Positions 9,338-17,877 of a DNA stretch of 64,000 nt are shown piece by piece. The stretch is from an uncultured Clostridia bacterium. Its GTDB lineage: Bacteria > Bacillota > Clostridia > Saccharofermentanales > Saccharofermentanaceae. Under the pieces are notes generated by a model. The model did no database searches. It was given only the letters and a program-made list of their open reading frames with translations, and was not told the DNA's origin. A program made the position numbers and the translations under genes. The stretch is from assembly GCA_947167045.1 (NCBI GenBank), contig CAMVGO010000002.1, forward strand, positions 49,088 through 113,087, given 5' to 3'. Every line of letters starts with the position of its first letter. The stretch's first letter is position 1.

Positions 9338-10255
9338 ATGCATCTGAGACAACTGGAACTTAGGGATGCCCCGCTGATGCTCGAGTGGATGCACGACGAG
9401 AGCGTCGTAGGACAGCTCCGCACGGATTTCGCTTCGAAGACATTGAGCGACGCCGAGGCATTCATCAAAAAGAGCATTGAAGGCAGCAAGGACATCAACC
9501 TTGCAATAGCATCCGACGAGGATGAATACATGGGCACGGTAACGCTCCGCGACATAGAGGACGGCAGTGCCGAATTTGCGATCACGGTAAGGACCAAGGC
9601 CATGAGCAAGGGCTATGCCTGGACCGGCATGGAGATGATCCTGAAAAAGGCTTTTGAGGAACTCGGACTTGAGAGCGTTTACTGGTGCGTAAGCAGAAAG
9701 AATACGAGAGCCGTAAGGTTCTACGACAAGCATAACTTCCACGAGGCTTTGGACATTCCGGCAAAGGTCCTCGCAAGATATGAAGGCATCGATGACCTCA
9801 AGTGGTATTCGGTGCTCAAGGACGACGACATCAACGAGAAGGATACCGTTGCGGGCTGTAAGGTAATACACATCAAGACGATCCCGACGGTCAACGCCGG
9901 AGAGCTCTCTTTCTTTGAGGCTGAGCAGGACGTTCCTTTCGACATCAAGAGGATTTACTACATCTCCAAAGTGCCCGAGGGCGTAAGGAGAGGATTCCAC
10001 GCACACAAAGCGCTCAAGCAGCTTTTGTTCTGTCCGTACGGACGCATCCAGCTGATACTCGAGAACAACAACGGCAGGGAAGAGATAGAACTCTACGACC
10101 CTTCCATAGGCGTTCTCATAGAGGAACCCACCTGGCGTGAGATGCTGTGGCTCCAGAAGGATTCGGTACTGTGCGTTGCTGCTTCGGATCACTACGATCC
10201 CGCCGATTACATCAGAGACTACTCTGAATTCAAAGAGTACATACGGAGCAGATAA
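9338..10255 (+). CDS. Fusion: N-terminal GNAT acetyltransferase + C-terminal FdtA/QdtA/WxcM-like dTDP-4-keto-6-deoxyhexose 3,4-ketoisomerase
   Basis: N-term GNAT-like SKGYAWTGMEMILKKAFEELGLESVYWCVSRKNTRAVRFYDKHNF; C-term cupin IYYISKVPEGVRRGFHAHKALKQLLFCPYGRIQL. Confidence 0.85.
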   Translation: MHLRQLELRDAPLMLEWMHDESVVGQLRTDFASKTLSDAEAFIKKSIEGSKDINLAIASDEDEYMGTVTLRDIEDGSAEFAITVRTKAMSKGYAWTGMEMILKKAFEELGLESVYWCVSRKNTRAVRFYDKHNFHEALDIPAKVLARYEGIDDLKWYSVLKDDDINEKDTVAGCKVIHIKTIPTVNAGELSFFEAEQDVPFDIKRIYYISKVPEGVRRGFHAHKALKQLLFCPYGRIQLILENNNGREEIELYDPSIGVLIEEPTWREMLWLQKDSVLCVAASDHYDPADYIRDYSEFKEYIRSR

Positions 10256-11700
10256 TGACCTCGATCAGGGAAAAATGGCAGAAGATTCCGGTCACATTAA
10301 AGGCTTCGGGTGCGTATGCGGTCTGCAGCATCCTTCAGCGCTGCATCTCTTTCTTTACGATGCCGATCTTTGCCAAGCGGCTCCTCACGACAGAGCAGTA
10401 CGGCGACGTTACTCTCTATAACACGTGGTCGAGCATAATCACGATAATACTGACGCTCAATCTCGCGTACGGTTCGTTCTCGACAGCGATGGTAAAGTTC
10501 GAGAAGGACAGGGACGGTTACATATCGTCCGTACAGGGTATTTTCTTATATCTGACGGGATTGTTCGTGCTGATCTATCTTCCTTTCAGGAAGCTTTTCA
10601 ACACTGTTTTCGAGATGCCAACATGGATCGTGCTGATAATGTTCTTCGACATTATCACGAACAGCGCATGGTCTCTCTGGGCAGGCAAGAAGAGGTTTGA
10701 ATTCAAGTGGAAGGAAGTCGTTGCGGCTTCTCTCGTTAACTCCATACTGTCTCCCGTTCTTGCACTGTTCATCGTGCTCAACATCGAGGAGCGCGGTTAC
10801 GGAAGGATCATCGGTTTTGCAGCCGTAACTCTCGTGTTCGGCGGCTACCTCTTCATCGCGAACACCTTCCGCGGCAAGAAGCTCTACAAAAAGGAATACT
10901 GGGAATATGCTTTGAGCTTCAACATCCCGCTCATCGCGTACTATCTTTCCCAGACGATATTCAACATGAGCGACAGGCTCATGATCGACCACATCATCGA
11001 CAAGGGCGCCGCGGCCGTCTACGGCGTTGCCTACCAGCTCGCCACGGTCCTGACGTTCGTGCTCAATGCCATCAACAACTCATATGTGCCGTGGTTCTAC
11101 GGACAGCTCAAGGAGGGCAAGCAGAAAGAGAACAGGAGCGTCACGGTCGCGATATCCGTGCTCATGAGCCTTCTTCTGTGCGGCGTGATCTGGTACGCGC
11201 CTGAGATAATCCTGCTCTGGGCGGGCGAAAAATACACGGGGGCAAATTACGTCGTTTTGCCGGTTGCTGTAAGCATACTTCTCCTGTTCTATTCGCAGCT
11301 CTTCATCAATGTCGAGTTCTTCTATGAGAGGAAGAAGGAGCTCGTATGGGCTTCCATCGGATCCGCCCTGGTCAACATCGTACTGAACTGGTGGCTGATA
11401 CCTTATTTCGGTATCGTTGCCGCAGGATATACGACGCTCGCAAGCTATGTGCTCTTTGCCATCTGCAACTACATCGCGATGAAGAAGGTGCTGAAGGAAA
11501 AGAACATGAAGGACGACATGTACGACTACAAGCTCCTTCTTGCCATCCTGGGACTTTTCTGCATCGTGGCGGCAGGAGGAGCACTGCTCTACAGCCTCCT
11601 CTGGGTACGCATCGTCATCACGGTCATCGTCTTAATAGTCATGGTCGTAAAGCGCAACTACTTTATCGACATGTATAAGAAGATCAAGGGGAAGAAGTGA
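10255..11700 (+). CDS. Polysaccharide flippase (Wzx/MATE-like)
   Basis: About 12 TM segments, KASGAYAVCSILQRCISFFTMPIFAKRLLTTEQYGDVTLYN. Confidence 0.85.
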   Translation: MTSIREKWQKIPVTLKASGAYAVCSILQRCISFFTMPIFAKRLLTTEQYGDVTLYNTWSSIITIILTLNLAYGSFSTAMVKFEKDRDGYISSVQGIFLYLTGLFVLIYLPFRKLFNTVFEMPTWIVLIMFFDIITNSAWSLWAGKKRFEFKWKEVVAASLVNSILSPVLALFIVLNIEERGYGRIIGFAAVTLVFGGYLFIANTFRGKKLYKKEYWEYALSFNIPLIAYYLSQTIFNMSDRLMIDHIIDKGAAAVYGVAYQLATVLTFVLNAINNSYVPWFYGQLKEGKQKENRSVTVAISVLMSLLLCGVIWYAPEIILLWAGEKYTGANYVVLPVAVSILLLFYSQLFINVEFFYERKKELVWASIGSALVNIVLNWWLIPYFGIVAAGYTTLASYVLFAICNYIAMKKVLKEKNMKDDMYDYKLLLAILGLFCIVAAGGALLYSLLWVRIVITVIVLIVMVVKRNYFIDMYKKIKGKK

Positions 11701-12920
11701 TGGCTGATTCTGCGTTTAAGGAAGCATTGAGAAAAGCCAAGCACCGTCTGGATGCACAGGGTGCCAAGCGCTTCATCCGAGAGTTTGAGTCAAAGCCCGT
11801 GGGAGATCCCGTCAAGGTGGGATTCATCGTCCAGATGCCCGAGGTATGGCATGTGCTCGAACCCGTATATAAGATAATGTGCGGCGATAAGCATTTCGAG
11901 CCATGGCTCATAATAATCCCGGCCTATGACATCAAGAGCAGGACTTTTGAGGATAATGTTTCCGATTATTTCGTAAACGAATGCGTTAACGGGAATGTCA
12001 TTACCGCCATAAGGGACGGCGCATGGTGTGACATCGATCTTCAGGGCTTCGATTACGTGTTTCTCCAAAGACCATACAACGAGTACTATCCCGCACATCT
12101 CAAGAGCGGGGAGATTGCCCGTCAGACGAGGCTCTGCTACATAACCTATGCCACGCATGAGATCATCCATGACGATGAATATCCGAATGATTTCTTTGAG
12201 AATGTATATCTTGGTTTCATGGAAGATGACGCGCTCACGGACATGCTGAACAAAAGATATTCGTCAGGCACCCACAGGCGTTATTTCAACGTCGGTCATC
12301 CCGCATACGAAAACGGGTTAAAGCTCGATAAGGAATGCGGTTATTCGAGCGTTCTCTGGGCGCCGAGATGGAGTACCGATCCTGCTGTCGGAGTCAGTCA
12401 TTTCAGCGATTACTGCAAACCTCTGACAGGCTTTGATATGGGCAGCGGTTCACTTACCGTAAGGCCTCACCCCATGATGTGGGACAACTTCATCAAGAAG
12501 GGTGTAATGACTGAGGAGGAAAAAGCTGAGATCCTTTCTGATTGGGATAATGCTGGAATAAAGACTGATCCCAACAAGAGCATACTCGACACGTTTAATA
12601 CGACGGATATCCTCATCTCGGACATCTCTTCCGTCGTTCCGATGTTTTTCTTAAGCGGCAAGCCCGTGATATACTGTCCGTTCGACTGTGATTACACTGA
12701 CGTATTCAGGAAGATCCTTCCCGGACTCTATAAGGCTTACGACTGGGACGAACTCTCAAAGGCCCTGAAGATGCTGCTTTCTGGGGAGGATCCCCTCAGG
12801 GAGGAGCGCCTCCGGATTTTAAATGAGTCCTTTTTGAAGTATAATCATTCATCAGAAGCTATAGTCGAAGAGATATATAAGAATTCAACTGAACACAAGA
12901 AAAGAGGTCTTGATACATGA
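11700..12920 (+). CDS. CDP-glycerol glycerophosphotransferase family protein (TagF-like)
   Basis: VRPHPMM and DILISDISSVVPMFFLSGKPVIYCPFD motifs. Confidence 0.82.
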   Translation: MADSAFKEALRKAKHRLDAQGAKRFIREFESKPVGDPVKVGFIVQMPEVWHVLEPVYKIMCGDKHFEPWLIIIPAYDIKSRTFEDNVSDYFVNECVNGNVITAIRDGAWCDIDLQGFDYVFLQRPYNEYYPAHLKSGEIARQTRLCYITYATHEIIHDDEYPNDFFENVYLGFMEDDALTDMLNKRYSSGTHRRYFNVGHPAYENGLKLDKECGYSSVLWAPRWSTDPAVGVSHFSDYCKPLTGFDMGSGSLTVRPHPMMWDNFIKKGVMTEEEKAEILSDWDNAGIKTDPNKSILDTFNTTDILISDISSVVPMFFLSGKPVIYCPFDCDYTDVFRKILPGLYKAYDWDELSKALKMLLSGEDPLREERLRILNESFLKYNHSSEAIVEEIYKNSTEHKKRGLDT

Positions 12921-13936
12921 ACATTATCGTAACGGGCGGAGCAGGATTCATCGGTTCTAACTTTGTTTTCCACATGCTGGACAAGCATCCGGACTACAGG
13001 ATCATCTGCCTCGACAAGCTTACATATGCAGGCAATCTGTCCACGCTCAAGAGCGTTATGGACAACCCGAACTTCAGATTCGTAAAGCTCGACATCTGCG
13101 ACAGGGAAGGCGTTTACAAGCTCTTTGAGGAAGAGCATCCCGACATGGTCGTAAACTTCGCTGCCGAGAGCCACGTTGACAGGAGCATCAAGGATCCTTC
13201 GATCTTCCTTCAGACAAACATCATCGGCACGAGTGTTCTTATGGACGCGTGCAGGGAGTACGGCATCAAGAGATATCACCAGGTATCCACGGATGAGGTC
13301 TACGGCGACCTTCCTCTGGACCGTCCCGACCTTTTCTTCACAGAGACGACACCCATTCACACATCTTCTCCTTACAGTTCGTCAAAGGCCGGTGCCGACC
13401 TTCTCGTTATGGCATATCACCGCACATTCGGTCTGCCGGTTACTATTTCGAGATGCTCGAATAACTACGGACCTTATCACTTCCCCGAGAAGCTCATCCC
13501 TCTCATGATCGTAAACTGCCTGCACGACAAGCCCCTCCCGGTATACGGCGAAGGTCTTAACGTCCGTGACTGGCTCTATGTTGAGGATCATTGCAGGGCT
13601 ATAGACCTCATTATCCACAACGGCACAGTCGGCGAAGTATATAACGTCGGCGGTCACAACGAGATGAAGAACATCGACATCGTAAAGCTCATCTGCAAGG
13701 AACTCGGCAAGCCCGAGTCGCTGATCACATACGTTCAGGACCGTAAGGGACACGACATGCGTTACGCCATCGACCCGACAAAGATCCACAATGAACTCGG
13801 CTGGCTTCCCGAGACGAAGTTCGCTGACGGCATCAAGAAAACGATACAGTGGTATCTCGACAACCGCGAATGGTGGGAAGAGATCATAAGCGGCGAATAT
13901 CAGACTTACTACGAGCGCATGTATGGCGAATCCTGA
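12917..13936 (+). CDS. rfbB: dTDP-glucose 4,6-dehydratase
   Basis: MNIIVTGGAGFIGSNFVFHML, STDEVYGDLP, YSSSKAGAD, NNYGPYHFPEKLIPL. Confidence 0.95.
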   Translation: MNIIVTGGAGFIGSNFVFHMLDKHPDYRIICLDKLTYAGNLSTLKSVMDNPNFRFVKLDICDREGVYKLFEEEHPDMVVNFAAESHVDRSIKDPSIFLQTNIIGTSVLMDACREYGIKRYHQVSTDEVYGDLPLDRPDLFFTETTPIHTSSPYSSSKAGADLLVMAYHRTFGLPVTISRCSNNYGPYHFPEKLIPLMIVNCLHDKPLPVYGEGLNVRDWLYVEDHCRAIDLIIHNGTVGEVYNVGGHNEMKNIDIVKLICKELGKPESLITYVQDRKGHDMRYAIDPTKIHNELGWLPETKFADGIKKTIQWYLDNREWWEEIISGEYQTYYERMYGES

Positions 13937-14876
13937 TATCTCGGTCATCGTACTGACTTATAACGCCGATCTTAATGATCTTAAGAAGACACTACGTTCC
14001 ATCATGCTCCAGAAAGGGGTCAGTTATGAGATCGTCATCGCCGATGACGGTTCTTCAAACAACCTCTCTGATGAGATAAGCGCTTTTTTCAAAACTTCCG
14101 GTTTTGAAGATTACGTTCTTGCCATGAGTCCCGAAAACCACGGCACCGTCGTCAACGTCATAAGCGGTGTCGAAAAGGCTTCGGGAAGATACGTCAAGCT
14201 CATAAGTCCGGGCGATTATCTCTACGATGAGGATTCTTTGAGAAAGCTCTTTGACTGCGCGGTAAAAAATGACGCGCCGCTCGTTTTCGGAGACATCCTT
14301 ATCTTCGATTCGAACGCTGAAGAGTTTACGGTCATCAAGAAGTGGGCTTATCCGCAGATCGTAAAGTGCTATTCGGAAGATAACTATGATCCTGAAGCCG
14401 TTAGGCTCAATAATCTCGTCGTTGCAGACAACATCCACGGCGTGTCGACGCTCATCGAACGCGGGGTGCTCCTGAAATATCTGAAGATGATCGAAGGCAA
14501 GGTCATCTACTGCGAAGACCTCTCTTACAGGCTCATGGCATATGAAGGCGTGAAAATGATCCGCTGCCCGTACCCCATCGTAATGTACGGCTATGGTGAG
14601 GGTATATCCACCAGCGGCAAATGGGAGGAAAGGCTCCGCAATGATACGCGCGCCGCAAACGAACTGATGCTCTCCATGCCGTGCAGTGACGAAAAGTTCA
14701 AGGAACTGATGCGACAGGCTTTTGAGGAGCGCTTTTCGGGCGACAGGAAGAAGATGAAGGCGTTCTTTGCGAAGCACCCGGATCTTCTGCTCAAAAAGCT
14801 GAAGATGGAGCGCTCGCCGCGTTATACCGCCACTGAATACAATGAGGCATTTGTCAGTCAGATCCTCGGCGCCTGA
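13923..14876 (+). CDS. Glycosyltransferase family 2
   Basis: ISVIVLTYNADLNDLKKTLRSIMLQKGVSYEIVIADDGS. Confidence 0.88.
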   Translation: MANPDISVIVLTYNADLNDLKKTLRSIMLQKGVSYEIVIADDGSSNNLSDEISAFFKTSGFEDYVLAMSPENHGTVVNVISGVEKASGRYVKLISPGDYLYDEDSLRKLFDCAVKNDAPLVFGDILIFDSNAEEFTVIKKWAYPQIVKCYSEDNYDPEAVRLNNLVVADNIHGVSTLIERGVLLKYLKMIEGKVIYCEDLSYRLMAYEGVKMIRCPYPIVMYGYGEGISTSGKWEERLRNDTRAANELMLSMPCSDEKFKELMRQAFEERFSGDRKKMKAFFAKHPDLLLKKLKMERSPRYTATEYNEAFVSQILGA

Positions 14877-14889
14877 CGGAAATAACAGT

Positions 14890-14925
14890 TTGAACGTTAA
14901 TATGGTTTTGAACGTTCATATAGTA
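14890..14925 (+). repeat. 18-bp direct repeat upstream of second GT2 gene
   Basis: TTGAACGTTAATATGGTT / TTGAACGTTCATAT, starts at 14890 and 14908. Confidence 0.5.
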
Positions 14926-14953
14926 GAATATACTTCTAACGAAGAGGAGTATT

Positions 14954-15784
14954 ATGGCCAAGCTAAGCGTATTGTTGTCGCTCTACATAAAGGAAAAGCC
15001 TGAATATGTCGAGGAGTGCTTTCAGAGCCTCCTGAGACAGACCGTACCGGCTGATGAATGGGTCGTCGTCGAAGACGGTCCTCTTACCGGTGAACTGTAC
15101 GCAGTTCTCGAAAAGTACGAGAAAGAGCATCCCGGCCTCATAAAGCGCGTTCCCCTCGAAAAGAACCAGGGCCTGGGACTTGCCCTCCGCGCAGGCGTTC
15201 CGGAGTGTTCGAATGACCTCATCGCGAGAATGGATACGGACGATATCTGCAGGGAAGACAGGTTCGAAAAGCAGCTTGCCGAGTTTGAGAAGGATCCGTC
15301 TCTGGATGTGGTCGGAAGCCACGAGGACGAGTTTGAGGACACTCCCGACACCATCGTCGCGAAGAGAACGGTCCCGCTGACGGACGCCGAGATAAAGAAA
15401 TACCAGAAGCGCCGCGACGGTTTTAACCACGTAACTGTAATGTTCAAAAAAGCCGCTGTCCTGGCTGCAGGCAATTACCAGTCCTGCCCGCTCATGGAAG
15501 ACACTTATCTCTGGGTCCGCATGATGAAGAACGGCATACACTGCAAGAACATCGACGAGTCCCTTGTCTTTGTCAGGATCGGCAAGGACATGTACGACAG
15601 GAGAGGCGGCTGGGCTTATTTCAAGAAATACAAAGCCGGATTTAAGATGGTCTACGCCACGGGCTACATCTCGTGGTTCGACTATGCTTCCGTAATAGTC
15701 ATCCAGTTCATCGTGGCTCTGGTACCCAGAGGCATACGCGGCTGGATATTCAAGAAGATGCTGCACAGGAAGAAAAAGTCATGA
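14954..15784 (+). CDS. Glycosyltransferase family 2
   Basis: LSVLLSLYIKEKPEYVEECFQSLLRQT...DGPL...IARMDTDDI. Confidence 0.88.
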   Translation: MAKLSVLLSLYIKEKPEYVEECFQSLLRQTVPADEWVVVEDGPLTGELYAVLEKYEKEHPGLIKRVPLEKNQGLGLALRAGVPECSNDLIARMDTDDICREDRFEKQLAEFEKDPSLDVVGSHEDEFEDTPDTIVAKRTVPLTDAEIKKYQKRRDGFNHVTVMFKKAAVLAAGNYQSCPLMEDTYLWVRMMKNGIHCKNIDESLVFVRIGKDMYDRRGGWAYFKKYKAGFKMVYATGYISWFDYASVIVIQFIVALVPRGIRGWIFKKMLHRKKKS

Positions 15785-16857
15785 TAATACTGCATATAGG
15801 TTCGATCGCGGATAATCCGTTCAGCGGCGTATGCGTCGTCGTGCCGCAGTACATCAAAGAGCAAAGGGCTCTCGGTCATCAGGCTGCCCTGTACAACATA
15901 AGGGAGAAGGACAGAACGGATCTGATCGACCAGTTACCGCTGATGGAAAAGTTCGACATAGACAGGATCCCGGAGCCATTTAACCGCCCCGACCTTGTTG
16001 TTTTCCAGGAGTGCTACCGCAAAGAATACCTAAGCATATGGAAGCAGCTCAAGAGCAGGGGCATCCCCTATGTCGTGATCCCGCACGGCGAACTCCGCAA
16101 GGAGGCGCAGGCTCAGAAGAAACTCAAGAAGACGGTGGCAAACATCCTGCTCTTCAACAGTTTTACAAACAACGCTCTGGGACTGCAGTGCCTCTCGCAG
16201 CAGGAGTACGACACCACATCATTCGGACGCAGGAAGTTCATTGCGACCAACGGCGTGACGATGCCCGGGATCAGGAAAGAGTCTTTCCGCAGTGAAGGTT
16301 TGAAACTCGTGTTCATAGGACGTCTCGACGCTCACGTAAAGGGTCTCGACATCCTCCTGGAAGCCGTCAGCAAGACCATGGATCTTATGAAGCAGAACCA
16401 TGTGACATTGGATATCTACGGCCCCGATAATTTCGGCAGATACGAGAACATGGAAAGGCTCATCGAATCTTTCGGAGTCGGTGAAGTCGTAACGCTCCAC
16501 CATGAGGTGCTCGGAAAAGACAAGGAGGATACACTCCTGGACGGTGATGTTTTCGTGCAGACGTCGCGCCACGAAGGAATGCCGGGCGGCATCCTGGAAG
16601 CGCTTAGCTACGGCGTTCCGTGCCTGGTAACAAGAGGCACGAACTTAGGCGAAAAGATCACTGAGAAGGACTGCGGCTGGATGGCCGAAAACAATGCCGA
16701 AAGCGTTGCAGACTGCATCAGAAATGCCATTGCCGGGAAGGATACGTTAGCAGCCAAGTCGGCTAATGCCGTAAGGTTCATCGAAGATAATTACTCGTGG
16801 AACGTCGTCATGCAGAAGACGGTCGAAGAGTATCAGAAACTGCTGTCTCAGAAATAA
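15781..16857 (+). CDS. Glycosyltransferase family 4
   Basis: KLVFIGRLDAHVKGLDILLEAV...QTSRHEGMPGGILEALSYGVPCLVT; ATG 15781 overlaps previous stop (ATGA). Confidence 0.88.
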   Translation: MIILHIGSIADNPFSGVCVVVPQYIKEQRALGHQAALYNIREKDRTDLIDQLPLMEKFDIDRIPEPFNRPDLVVFQECYRKEYLSIWKQLKSRGIPYVVIPHGELRKEAQAQKKLKKTVANILLFNSFTNNALGLQCLSQQEYDTTSFGRRKFIATNGVTMPGIRKESFRSEGLKLVFIGRLDAHVKGLDILLEAVSKTMDLMKQNHVTLDIYGPDNFGRYENMERLIESFGVGEVVTLHHEVLGKDKEDTLLDGDVFVQTSRHEGMPGGILEALSYGVPCLVTRGTNLGEKITEKDCGWMAENNAESVADCIRNAIAGKDTLAAKSANAVRFIEDNYSWNVVMQKTVEEYQKLLSQK

Positions 16858-17720
16858 TATGTGTGACTGATGCCGGGGACGATGCCTTCAAGCGGATCGA
16901 CTCCGGGATTTTCATGGAGCGCGCTCAATACCACGTCCATCATCTGAAGCTGTTCTGCCGAGGCGTAATATCCTCTTCCGCATATGGAGACATTGTATTT
17001 TTCGGGCTGGCTCGGGTTTGCGGGGCGGAGCCTGATCTCGAGATTGTGGGATATTATCTTTATCTCGGTGATGTAGAGTTCAAGATCAGAACCCTTGGGC
17101 GTGGTCCACGTTCCGATATCGGTATAGCCCGAGAAAGTGACGGATGTGTCGTTGTCGTAGAAGCCGAGGAAACGGTAGGAAGAATCCATTTCGCTGTAAT
17201 CGAAGGCTTCCTTTACATAGAAAATGTCTATCCAGTCGCACTTGCATGTCCTTGCCTCGTAGTCGTAGACAGTGACGTCCTCAGGCTGGATAAGCATCGA
17301 GATGTCGGTATACGAATGGTATACGAGGTCGCCTTTCTGAAAGCCGAAAGAGCCCGATCCCACATCCCTGGATGAAGTTTCTGCGGTGTCTGAAGGAGCG
17401 GAAGTGTCTGATGTGTCAATTGTTTCAGATGTATCAGAGGTGTCGGAGACGTCAGTTGTTTCCTCTGTTGTGTTTTCGGTTTCCGAAGGAGTGGTCTCCG
17501 GTTCCGTATTGCTTGTCTGCGTTGCGGAAGACGTGGTGTTCTCTGAGGTGGCAGCCGATGTTTCCGTTGTTTCCGTTGTTTCAGCTGTTGCGGAAGTTCC
17601 GTCCGTACTTTCAGAGGATGCTTCCGAAGGAGCCGTGCTGCAGGCAGAAAGCAACACGCCGGTCAAAACAACCGACGCTATAAGCCGCCGTATCTTACTG
17701 GATCCTGCATTGATTGCCAT
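16848..17720 (-). CDS. Predicted lipoprotein with Ser/Thr/Glu-rich linker
   Basis: Signal peptide with LLSACS lipobox, low-complexity TETTETTETSAATSENTTSS linker, unique C-terminal domain. Confidence 0.75.
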   Translation of the reverse strand: MAINAGSSKIRRLIASVVLTGVLLSACSTAPSEASSESTDGTSATAETTETTETSAATSENTTSSATQTSNTEPETTPSETENTTEETTDVSDTSDTSETIDTSDTSAPSDTAETSSRDVGSGSFGFQKGDLVYHSYTDISMLIQPEDVTVYDYEARTCKCDWIDIFYVKEAFDYSEMDSSYRFLGFYDNDTSVTFSGYTDIGTWTTPKGSDLELYITEIKIISHNLEIRLRPANPSQPEKYNVSICGRGYYASAEQLQMMDVVLSALHENPGVDPLEGIVPGISHTYYF

Positions 17721-17840
17721 CCGTTATATGCACCTGTTCTATTATTCCCCAAGTGCAATTATATACCAAACCGGAAGATATTCCAGCCCGAAAACCATCA
17801 GGAGAAGGTCCGCTTACTGTGGAAGTTATAATTCCTGAAC

Positions 17841-17877
17841 AGCCGAGATCAGCCGAGATCAGCCGAGATCAGCCGAG
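17841..17877. repeat. 10-bp microsatellite (AGCCGAGATC) x3.7
   Basis: agccgagatc agccgagatc agccgagatc agccgag. Confidence 0.95.

Noticed and set aside
6394-10192. Long antisense ORFs (6394..7089, 7261..7875, 8169..9176, 9323..10192 minus)
   Set aside because: They lie fully opposite well-supported LicD, aminotransferase and ketoisomerase genes; a codon-bias artefact.
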